Shown piece by piece: positions 9,383 through 16,451 of a DNA stretch of 44,884 nt. Made by a program: the position numbers and the translations under genes. Source of the stretch: an uncultured Pseudomonadales bacterium (GTDB lineage Bacteria; Pseudomonadota; Gammaproteobacteria; Pseudomonadales; Azotimanducaceae); NCBI GenBank assembly GCA_905182155.1, contig CAJJAX010000025.1, positions 1-44,884 of the forward strand. The letters run 5' to 3'. Position 1 is the stretch's first letter. Each line of letters opens with the position of its first letter. The notes beneath the pieces were generated by a model. It was not told the DNA's origin and made no database searches. It saw only the letters and a program-made list of their open reading frames with translations.

Positions 9383-9696
9383 CAGTGCGCGGCCCTGCAG
9401 GGTCCAACCCGGCTGGGCTGCCGTCCCGGAAATAAAGAGAACGCTGTTAAACGCGCCTTTAGAATTTGTAACGCAGTCAAGGTAATCATTAAAAGAACGG
9501 CAATATTGAGCAATCGCCGAGTCACCCGAACCAAATCGGGGTTCGTGCCGCGTTGGGTCATTCGTCTTAAAACCAAAAGAACCAAAAAGTTCAGTGCAAA
9601 ATAACCCCGCAACAACGCAACCGGCAGCATTAAAACCTGGTTCAAACTAACGTCCTGACCCGAAAATTGAAAAGCCACTTGATCCGGGCTAGGCAT
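9379..9696 (-). CDS. Small inner-membrane protein of unknown function
   Basis: This 105-residue protein has a strong ribosome site AAGGAGG seven bases before the ATG at 9696. Two hydrophobic helices (about residues 20-43 and 64-84) flank a short basic loop with RRMTQRGTNPD. The C-terminal 20 residues are polar with two cysteines. It lies 15 bp after the stop of the zntB gene, so they are probably one transcript and the protein may be linked to divalent-metal transport, but this is inference. Its stop codon shares two bases with the sulfatase stop on the other strand (CTAG at 9379-9382). I do not recognise the family. Confidence 0.6.
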   Translation of the reverse strand: MPSPDQVAFQFSGQDVSLNQVLMLPVALLRGYFALNFLVLLVLRRMTQRGTNPDLVRVTRRLLNIAVLLMITLTALQILKARLTAFSLFPGRQPSRVGPCRAAHC

Positions 9697-9711
9697 CTCA
9701 AAACCTCCTTG

Positions 9712-10656
9712 CTACCACCAACGTCGCATTTGAAACCAGATCAAAATTGACACGCTCAGCAACGTCATCGAGCCAATTACCCAATAGAAGCCCAAAGGAC
9801 TGTCAATGCCCGGCAAGCCGCCAACATTCATACCAAACACACCGGTGATAAACGTCGCCGGCAGAAACAACCCAGCAATCATCGACAACGCATAGGTCCG
9901 CTTACTTTGATCTTCTTGTAACCGATGATTCAACCCTTCTTGCACAAAGGATGCGCGTTCACGGATTAAGTCTAAATCTTCGACATAACGGGTATATCGG
10001 TCCGCCTGATCCCTAACCTGATCTATTCCGAGGCCATCGAGCAGGCTCGCTTTACCGCGCGACAACTCGAACAAGGCATCCCGTTGTGGCGCAATAAACC
10101 GCCTTAGCGACGCAATTTGCCGGCGCAGATCCGAGATTTCAACCGCGTTGAGTCCAACGGTTGCGTCAAGAGAATCCTCTAACTCATCGACACGTTCGGT
10201 CAGTCCGTCGATATAGCTTGAGACCCGATCGGCCAGTGCGGCAAGTATACCGATCAAAACCCCTTGAACGGTCTTAGGACCGACCCCGCTGGCGACTTGC
10301 TGACGAACTTCTTGGACTGACGCCAAGGGCTGTCGCCTGACGGTAATGATCAACTGGCCGCGAACCCAAATCCTGAGCGAAATCATATCCACTGGATCTT
10401 GATCCAAGTTTAGGTTGATGCCGCGTAAAATGAGCAGCAAACCATCGTTGATCTGGCGCATTCGAGGTCGCGTTTCATTGGCCAATAATCGCTCAACCAC
10501 CGGCGCCGTCACGCCAAGGCGCATCAGGTCGGCCTCAACACCATTTTTGAGTGCGTCAAAGTGCATCCAGACCGGCTCTTCGATCGGCCAATCCTTAGGA
10601 TCAAGCGTTCTGATTGGCGCCCCAAGGACCAGCGCAAACACCGCGGAATCGGTCAT
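9712..10656 (-). CDS. zntB: Zinc transporter ZntB (CorA superfamily)
   Basis: The 314-residue protein has the CorA layout: a soluble N-terminal domain, long helices (ERVDELEDSLDA; IRERASFVQEGLNHRLQ) and two C-terminal membrane helices at about 254-276 and 288-306. The signature loop after the first helix is GMNVGGLPG. GMN defines the superfamily, and the following VGG-PG is typical of ZntB rather than Mg2+-type CorA. ZntB moves zinc across the inner membrane, with import coupled to protons in characterised members. The ORF starts at the ATG at 10656 without a strong ribosome site. It is divergent from an MFS gene over 116 bp. Confidence 0.85.
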   Translation of the reverse strand: MTDSAVFALVLGAPIRTLDPKDWPIEEPVWMHFDALKNGVEADLMRLGVTAPVVERLLANETRPRMRQINDGLLLILRGINLNLDQDPVDMISLRIWVRGQLIITVRRQPLASVQEVRQQVASGVGPKTVQGVLIGILAALADRVSSYIDGLTERVDELEDSLDATVGLNAVEISDLRRQIASLRRFIAPQRDALFELSRGKASLLDGLGIDQVRDQADRYTRYVEDLDLIRERASFVQEGLNHRLQEDQSKRTYALSMIAGLFLPATFITGVFGMNVGGLPGIDSPLGFYWVIGSMTLLSVSILIWFQMRRWW

Positions 10657-10772
10657 TGGATACCGCCAAAACCCAACCTTAAAATAATTCGATAACTCAT
10701 AGCATTCCCTTTAATTTAGCCCTAATATTCGCGCGATTTTGAGCCCCCATCCACAGGCATTTTGGACCACTC

Positions 10773-12020
10773 ATGACCCGTATTCTGTCGTCCATTTTTG
10801 CGCTCTTATTCAGCACATCGATCCTATTAGTGGGCCATGGACTGCAGATGACCCTTGGCCCGTTATTAGGGCTAGAACTTGCCTTTACAGAGCTTGAAAT
10901 CGGCTACACCGGCTCAGCTTATTACGCGGGCTTTATTGCAGGCTGCCTGATCATTCCTCGATTGATTCAAAAAGTGGGTCACATCAGAGTCTTTCTTGTT
11001 TTGATTTCCTTGGCAACGGTTGCCCTTCTGATCCTGGGCATCAGTCAGACCCTGTTCTTTTGGCTGCTGGCAAGAGCGCTATCGGGCATCAGCTTTTCAG
11101 GTCTTTATATGATTATTGAGTCTTGGTTGAACGAATCGTCCACGCCTCAAAACAGAGGATTAGTCCTATCTATTTACTCGGTGATCACCTTGCTGGCCAT
11201 CAGTGCCGGTCAGATGTTCTTGGCCTTGGAATTACCCCTCACCAACCTCCTAATCCTTGCCGCCATTTTATTTTTACTCAGCACCTTACCCGTTGGGCTA
11301 ACCAATTCAGCCTCACCCCAACCGTTACACCCGGTTACCTTTAAATTCGGCACGGTATTTAAGGACTCCCGAATTGCAATCTATGGCGCGTTAGTTTGCG
11401 GCTTGGTGACATCGGGCTTCTGGGCACTCGGACCAATCATCGCCAAGGCCCTGCACTTTGAAGCCAACCAAATCAGCATTTTCATGGCGGTCACGCTCAT
11501 GGGCGGCGCTATTTTTCAGCTTCCGATCGGCCGTTTTTCGGACCTAGTCGACCGCCGCCTGGTAATCTCAGCGCTGAGCGGCATCGCAAGTCTGGTCGCG
11601 CTGGCGCCAATTCTTTTTGGTCTTGAAAACCCATCTACGTTCTTCGTTGTGATGTTTCTCTTCGGCGGCGCCACCTTTCCGCTCTACTCAATCAGCCTGG
11701 CCCATGCCAATGACAATTCGACCCTTTCGCCAGTCGAGACCGGCAGCGTCATTTTGCTGACCTATAGCCTAGGCTCCATCATCGGGCCGTCTCTGATTTC
11801 AGCAACGCTAGCCTGGTCTAATCTTGGGCTGTATTTGATTGCCGCGCTGATTCTTGCGCCCTTCTCGGTCTGGACCTTTATCCGATCAAACGCCATCCCA
11901 GCAACACAAACCCACTTCACACCGTTTCAGGACGTGCCGGTCACCACCCAAGAGGTCATTCTGCTCAGCGCGGATGAGCCTCACTTTGATTCAATGAATA
12001 CCCCGGTGGCCACCGACTGA
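10773..12020 (+). CDS. MFS transporter, YcaD-like
   Basis: The 415-residue protein has about twelve membrane helices. It opens with LLVGHGLQMTLGPLLGLELAF and carries SGLYMIIESWLNE in the fourth helix region, a segment characteristic of the YcaD/COG0477 subgroup of uncharacterised transporters. The second half has a motif-A copy, GRFSDLVDRR. The C-terminal 35 residues are polar and probably cytoplasmic. A GC-rich palindrome followed by TTTT at 12070-12087 lies just after the stop and could end the transcript. The substrate is unknown. ZntB is divergent upstream and the rimKB operon is convergent downstream. Confidence 0.85.
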   Translation: MTRILSSIFALLFSTSILLVGHGLQMTLGPLLGLELAFTELEIGYTGSAYYAGFIAGCLIIPRLIQKVGHIRVFLVLISLATVALLILGISQTLFFWLLARALSGISFSGLYMIIESWLNESSTPQNRGLVLSIYSVITLLAISAGQMFLALELPLTNLLILAAILFLLSTLPVGLTNSASPQPLHPVTFKFGTVFKDSRIAIYGALVCGLVTSGFWALGPIIAKALHFEANQISIFMAVTLMGGAIFQLPIGRFSDLVDRRLVISALSGIASLVALAPILFGLENPSTFFVVMFLFGGATFPLYSISLAHANDNSTLSPVETGSVILLTYSLGSIIGPSLISATLAWSNLGLYLIAALILAPFSVWTFIRSNAIPATQTHFTPFQDVPVTTQEVILLSADEPHFDSMNTPVATD

Positions 12021-12066
12021 TTAAAAGCGGGATGGCCGCGCCTTCAAGGCTTAGCGATCAATGGCA

Positions 12067-12972
12067 TTACCCGCGGCCGCGGGTTTTGGTGTCGCCTTTT
12101 TTAGCCTTTTGCTCAAGAAACGTAATGATCATATTCGCAACGTCTTTATTGGTCGCCATTTCAATGGATTCAAGGCCCGGGGAGGAATTCACCTCCATGA
12201 CCACCGGCCCATGATTGGACCGAAGAATGTCGACGCCGCAAACGTTTAACCCCATTGTTTTCGCTGCTCGAACTGCCGTAGACCGCTCCTCTGGCGTAAT
12301 TCGGATCAAACTGGCGGTACCACCGCGATGAATGTTCGATCGAAACTCACCCTCTTTCGCTTGGCGTTTCATCGCCGCGACCACTTTATCGCCAATGACA
12401 AAACAGCGGATGTCAGCGCCGCCTGCTTCGCCGATATATTCCTGCACCAGAACCGATACGTTTAAACCAAAAAAGGACTGGATCACACTCTCGGCTGCCT
12501 TGGGCGTCTCCGCAAGCACAACCCCAATACCCTGGGTACCTTGCAGTAACTTGATCACAAGCGGCGCCCCACCGACCATCTTGATCAAATCTTCGATATC
12601 ATCTGGCTTATTCGCGAAGCCCGTCACCGGTAAACCTATGCCACGCCGAGACAAAAGCTGCATCGAGCGCAACTTATCGCGAGACCGACTGATTGCGACC
12701 GATTCGTTGAGGGGAAAGACACCCATCATTTCAAACTGCCGTGAAACCGCCGTGCCGTAAAATGTAACCGATGCCCCGATTCGGGGGATCACCGCATCAA
12801 AACCGGTCAACTCTTCACCCTTATAATGAATGGATGGTCGGTGGGATGTGATGTTCATGTAACAACGCAGCACATCAAGCACTTTGACTTCGTGCCCTCG
12901 ACCTTCGGCAGCCTCAATTAAGCGCCGGGTCGAATACAGGTTGCGATTTCTAGATAGCAGCGCAATTTTCAA
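12067..12972 (-). CDS. rimK: RimK-type ATP-grasp glutamate ligase
   Basis: The 301-residue protein begins [18 protein letters not shown], the standard RimK start, and uses a TTG start codon at 12972 with GAGAGAAAA upstream. ATP-grasp features include [13 protein letters not shown] (nucleotide-binding lid), the metal-binding [14 protein letters not shown] near residue 260 and SNIHRGG. RimK adds glutamates to the C-terminus of ribosomal protein S6 and in some species makes poly-glutamate. It lies 23 bp after a RimB-type protease gene, giving the rimB-rimK arrangement seen in many proteobacteria, where the protease-like partner modulates glutamylation. The last codons also form a GC-rich palindrome (12070-12083). 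Confidence 0.92.
   Translation of the reverse strand: MKIALLSRNRNLYSTRRLIEAAEGRGHEVKVLDVLRCYMNITSHRPSIHYKGEELTGFDAVIPRIGASVTFYGTAVSRQFEMMGVFPLNESVAISRSRDKLRSMQLLSRRGIGLPVTGFANKPDDIEDLIKMVGGAPLVIKLLQGTQGIGVVLAETPKAAESVIQSFFGLNVSVLVQEYIGEAGGADIRCFVIGDKVVAAMKRQAKEGEFRSNIHRGGTASLIRITPEERSTAVRAAKTMGLNVCGVDILRSNHGPVVMEVNSSPGLESIEMATNKDVANMIITFLEQKAKKGDTKTRGRG
12070..12087 (+). terminator. Possible rho-independent terminator inside the end of rimK
   Basis: CCCGCGGCCGCGGG is a perfect 14-bp palindrome (stem CCCGC/GCGGG with a GGCC loop) and is followed on the plus strand by TTTT. It sits 49 bp after the stop of the plus-strand MFS gene and overlaps the last four codons of rimK. On the minus strand no T-run follows, so it would act mainly for the MFS transcript. 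The T-run is short, so strength is uncertain. Confidence 0.45.
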
Positions 12973-12995
12973 TGCTTTTCTCTCTGTCAGACAGG

Positions 12996-13436
12996 TTAAA
13001 GGTTGGTATCCAACGGGGTATCACGCAATAAAAAGTGGTCGGCGGAACTGACCGAAACATTCAGTGCTGCCAGACTGCGTCGACCAATTAATACCCGAAA
13101 ATTCATTGGGTCTCTGCGGGTCAAGCTGAACTCCGTTTGGATGGTTTGCTCAGCCAGCACAAGAGTAGACAAAATAATGATTCTGCTTTCTTCCTGACCA
13201 CCGGAATTGCGGACAATACGCCGGTCTAGAATGGGAGCACGGCACAAATCACTTTCGAGACTTGACGACCGGGGCGGCGCTAATCGAAATTCAACGAACG
13301 CCTCACCGGCGTCCCAAAAGGTTTTAATATCGCGGGCATCAAGACTCGAGGTCAGCGCGCCGGTATCGAGCTTTGCTCGGATACCACCAGTCTGAATATC
13401 CGGCAGCAGAATGTATTCTTTCCAACCGACAATCAT
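12996..13436 (-). CDS. rimB: RimB-type retropepsin-like protease (ATP-dependent zinc protease family)
   Basis: This 146-residue protein begins [13 protein letters not shown] and has the aspartic-protease-like motif [13 protein letters not shown] with the active Asp at residue 24, followed by the family segments REDPMN-like [13 protein letters not shown] and LAALNVSV. Members are small retropepsin-like proteins usually encoded beside RimK. In Pseudomonas RimB interacts with RimK and affects ribosomal S6 glutamylation. The stop is 23 bp before rimK on the same strand, which supports one operon. The length matches the family. It has no signal peptide and should be cytoplasmic. Confidence 0.85.
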   Translation of the reverse strand: MIVGWKEYILLPDIQTGGIRAKLDTGALTSSLDARDIKTFWDAGEAFVEFRLAPPRSSSLESDLCRAPILDRRIVRNSGGQEESRIIILSTLVLAEQTIQTEFSLTRRDPMNFRVLIGRRSLAALNVSVSSADHFLLRDTPLDTNL

Positions 13437-13530
13437 CAGCGCCCCGAAAAATCGGCGAATCCTAGAGCTTTACTGGGATCAACGCAACGTTTTTATCCGG
13501 CCCGCACCCTGCGCGGGCATCCTTCAAGTA

Positions 13531-14436
13531 TCAGGCTTGAAAATTCAACCGCAAACCCGGGGTTGGCCAAGTCGCTTTTACCAGTTTACCGGTTGACGAC
13601 AGCGTGATGTATGCCGTTCGAAGATCCAAACCCCCAAAGGCGATATTGGTCGTGAGAACATCCGGCATTTCAAAAAACTCAACCGCGCGACCATCGGGTG
13701 AATGTGACGTGATCCCACCTGTGATTAAGGTCGCAACGCAAACATGACCCAAGGCATCCACTGCAAGCGAGTCGAACATGTGAAAGTCCGGTCTTTGCGC
13801 GAGCATCCTGCGTGGGATGCTGACATCCACCTCACCGGGAGACTGAAGGGCGTAGGCCCAAAGACGCCCGGTCGGCGTTTCCGCCACGTACAACGTCTTT
13901 TCATCCGGCGACAAACCAATCCCATTGGGCGCCTCCATCGGGAAGATCACTTCCTGAATTCGACTGCCATCCGCTGCGGCATAAAACACACCGGTGCGGT
14001 CTCGGGTTCGCGGCGCGGTCTTGCCATGATCGGTGAACCAAAACCCACCCGTTCGGTCGAAGACCAAATCATTCGGCCCTTTTAAGCGTTCGCCGTTGCA
14101 GGCCTCATAAAGGGTTTCAACCGCACCGGTCTGCAGATCAACCCGCTCGATCCGGCCGCCGGTGTAGTCTGCCGGCTGCTCTCCTGGAAAGACCCGCCCA
14201 TCGCGAGCCTGATGCCATTCAAAACCGCCGTTATTGCAAATATAACAATGGCCATCTGGCCCAAGGGCGGCACCATTTGGGCCACCCCCGAGTTCAGCCA
14301 CGATGGATTGCACCCCATCTTCGGCAACTCGGGTGAGGGTGCCCCGTTGAATCTCAACGACCAGCACGGACCCATCACTGAGCGCAACGGGACCTTCCGG
14401 AAATTGCAGCCCTTCGGTAATCATCGTCAGTTCCAT
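13531..14436 (-). CDS. SMP-30/gluconolactonase-family protein
   Basis: The ATG at 14436 follows AGGAG at nine bases. The 301-residue protein is a six-bladed propeller of the SMP-30/LRE family. Metal-binding features can be placed: Glu14 in QFPEGPVAL, Asn in KGPNDLVFD, Asn in APNGIGLSPDE and Asp in DSLAVDALGH. Members hydrolyse sugar lactones or other small cyclic esters in the cytoplasm. No sugar-catabolic genes lie nearby, so the substrate is open. It is separated from rimB by 94 bp on the same strand and from the upstream MoCF gene by a 553-bp spacer without a supported gene. Confidence 0.85.
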   Translation of the reverse strand: MELTMITEGLQFPEGPVALSDGSVLVVEIQRGTLTRVAEDGVQSIVAELGGGPNGAALGPDGHCYICNNGGFEWHQARDGRVFPGEQPADYTGGRIERVDLQTGAVETLYEACNGERLKGPNDLVFDRTGGFWFTDHGKTAPRTRDRTGVFYAAADGSRIQEVIFPMEAPNGIGLSPDEKTLYVAETPTGRLWAYALQSPGEVDVSIPRRMLAQRPDFHMFDSLAVDALGHVCVATLITGGITSHSPDGRAVEFFEMPDVLTTNIAFGGLDLRTAYITLSSTGKLVKATWPTPGLRLNFQA

Positions 14437-14989
14437 CGCACTGTCTCCTGTTTGGGCTCATTAAGCTGACCCACTGATCTGTTATAGACGGGCGTTCTGC
14501 TTTGCGCAAATCGTTTTGAGCTTGACCCGAACCCGTCTGCGCGCTTTGGCCCCGGCGCGCAGACCCGGGTCCATGCGCCGTTCAAAGGGTTCCCCTCTGC
14601 CGCCCTACGAACCCGACACCGGGTCGATCAACCACCTTCCCAATGCCACCGGGTTCCTGCGCGTGTATCGGGGGGATCAGCTACCGAGGCAATCGCTGTA
14701 TCCCTTTTATACCGGATTCGGTTTCGGTTTCGGTTTGTCGTTGCATCTGCCTCAACGGTATTGGAACTCAGCTGGCGGCATTCCAGCTAACGCGGTTGAT
14801 CCGGGTTGCGTTATCAAAATTCGAGGTATTCACACAGCAAGGGGGCCCAACAGACAGGCTGTCAATCTGGCACCTGCAGCACTCTTAAGCCTTGGGATCT
14901 CCCGACAACGGGTTCCCAGGCTGATCCCGACTTGGGGATTGCGTGCTGTTGACTAAGGGTTGTCTTCAAGCTCCCTGATCAAGCCGGCA
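14437..14989. other. Gene-free spacer of 553 bp
   Basis: No frame here has convincing protein character. A plus-strand frame of 146 codons (14516-14956) has no ribosome site, no recognisable domain and an unusual composition, so I do not call it. The stretch has short GC-rich inverted sequences, for example GCGCGC at 14539 with GCGCGC 10 bp later, and a T-rich run of three GGTTTC copies near 14720. The promoter of the SMP-30 gene should lie near its left end, but I see no clear box. Confidence 0.5.
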
Positions 14990-15775
14990 TCAGTCCTCAG
15001 GCGTCAAGGCAACTGGGGCACCGCCAGGAAACGCGTCAGCACCATGATCAACAATCATTTGGGTGATGCGTTCGACCATTTCATCCAAAGCGGCTTCATC
15101 CGTGCCGCGCATCACCAAATTAGTGCCATAGCCATTTGGGCGATAAAACGGGTAAGAGCCAAGATCAATATCGGGATACTGGTCTTGAATCACCCCGAGT
15201 TGGCCGGCGACCTGACTTTCTCCCAGAAAAGCACCCACCGTCCTAGACCGAACGGGTTTGCCACCCGGTAATCGGTTTTGATCGAAGGTACTGGCCATGG
15301 CTTGCATCACCATCGGCACACCGGCCATCACAAAAACATTCCCCAGCTGAAATCCTGGTGGCCCGCCAGTCGGATTATCGATCAAGGTCGCGCCCACCGG
15401 GATTCGCGCCATTCGCAGCCGGGCGGCCATGACCTCTGGGGCTGCCTCGCGTTTGCGAATTAATGCCGCAACCGCCGGATGCTCTTCAACGGCCACCCCA
15501 AAGGCCTTGGCGATACTATCAACCGTAATGTCATCATGGGTTGGCCCAATGCCCCCGGTTGTGAAGACATAATCAAAGCGTTGCTTGCAGTGATTTACCG
15601 TGTCGACAATGGTTTCATCCACATCCGGAATAACCCTGGCTTCCATCATCCGAATACCGAGCTCATTTAAGACCCCACTCAAATGCGCGAGATTGGTATC
15701 CTGAGTTCGGCCCGAGAGAATCTCATTGCCAATAATGATCAAACAAGCCGTGGCTGATTCGAGTTCTGAAACCAT
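14990..15775 (-). CDS. CinA-type MoCF-biosynthesis-domain protein
   Basis: This 261-residue protein is the N-terminal domain of CinA standing alone (COG1058). It has IIGNEILSGRTQDTN near residue 15, FTTGGIGPTHDDIT near 70 and NPTGGPPGF near 134, all hallmarks of the MoCF/MogA-like nucleotide-binding fold. The amidase (PncC/CinA C-terminal) domain is absent. Stand-alone relatives are widespread and poorly characterised; in full-length CinA this domain hydrolyses ADP-ribose and related pyrophosphates. It starts at the ATG at 15775. The promoter region is the long spacer shared with uvrA. Confidence 0.88.
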   Translation of the reverse strand: MVSELESATACLIIIGNEILSGRTQDTNLAHLSGVLNELGIRMMEARVIPDVDETIVDTVNHCKQRFDYVFTTGGIGPTHDDITVDSIAKAFGVAVEEHPAVAALIRKREAAPEVMAARLRMARIPVGATLIDNPTGGPPGFQLGNVFVMAGVPMVMQAMASTFDQNRLPGGKPVRSRTVGAFLGESQVAGQLGVIQDQYPDIDLGSYPFYRPNGYGTNLVMRGTDEAALDEMVERITQMIVDHGADAFPGGAPVALTPED

Positions 15776-16035
15776 ATGCGAAGCCCTTTTGTGAATTGCC
15801 GCGCTGAGTCGACTTAAACGACCGCGCCAAGCAATATTAAACCACGAATAAAGAACGATTTGACTCAGGCGCTGCGAACTTCAAGACCCAAAACCCGCTC
15901 CCGCCGGTCCTGTCAGCCAAGCGCGGCCCAACCATCGCAGTGATTAACCGTTATTTGACCCAGGTTAAACCCATAATCGCGTTTGACAACGACCTGTTCA
16001 CCTTCTCTCCTTCGCCTTCTTCTCCTTAGCGCTAT

Positions 16036-16092
16036 GGGCTAGGGGCTAGGGGCTTAGGGCTTAGGGGCTTAGGGCTTAGGGGGGGGCTTAGG
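16036..16092 (+). repeat. Telomere-like G-rich tandem repeat, G-quadruplex candidate
   Basis: The plus strand has seven runs of three or more G (16036-38, 16042-45, 16049-52, 16057-59, 16064-67, 16072-74, 16079-86), separated by CTA or CTTA loops. The unit is GGGGCTTA or GGGCTTA. Four or more such runs with 3-4 base loops is the classical intramolecular G-quadruplex pattern. It lies about 360 bp upstream of uvrA on the non-template strand. Confidence 0.85.
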
Positions 16093-16130
16093 TCTGAGCA
16101 ATGAGCAATGAGCCAGCACAATGACATATC

Positions 16131-16343
16131 GTGACGAGGAAGCCCCGAGACGATAGACTTAGCCGCTTGATCAGAAAAAATTGGGTGAAGCTCGAAACCG
16201 CCGCTTTGGACGAGAATGGAGGTAAACGACGCCGATTGTCCCTCGAACCGGTTAAACCAAAGCCGATCGCATTGCCTAAACGGCGCCCAGTCGCTGTCGG
16301 TCAAAGCATGTTAGCTTTCGCCGCGCGAGAAAGCGGGCCTTAA
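16131..16343 (+). CDS. Small basic hypothetical protein (doubtful)
   Basis: A GTG-started frame gives 70 residues rich in Arg, Lys and Pro (KRRRLSLEPVKPKPIALPKRRP near the middle, split here by eye into basic and proline parts). Codon use is compatible with coding. There is no good ribosome site and I recognise no family. It ends 108 bp before uvrA. It could equally be a chance frame in the spacer. Confidence 0.25.
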   Translation: MTRKPRDDRLSRLIRKNWVKLETAALDENGGKRRRLSLEPVKPKPIALPKRRPVAVGQSMLAFAARESGP

Positions 16344-16451
16344 TTGGCGCGTAATCGCAGTAACAACCTAGACAAACAATCTGGGCAAAATGGCCACAAA
16401 TTCTGAGCTTTCCGTAATAAAGCTTAAAGCACCAAGCGTTAGGAACGACCT

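Larger units (their letters stand above)
15776..16451. other. Divergent spacer of 676 bp between the cinA-like gene and uvrA
   Basis: The spacer holds a G-rich tandem repeat (16036-16092), a pyrimidine-rich block TTCTCTCCTTCGCCTTCTTC just before it and two copies of GAGCAAT after it. A 71-codon plus-strand frame (16131-16343) is the only gene candidate. I looked for a LexA-type CTG-N10-CAG operator before uvrA and did not find one. Confidence 0.55.

Noticed and set aside
14516..14956. 146-codon plus-strand frame in the spacer
   Set aside because: No ribosome site, no domain, unusual composition and no partner genes.
16344..16451. LexA (SOS) box before uvrA
   Set aside because: I looked for CTG-N10-CAG type palindromes and found none that fit.
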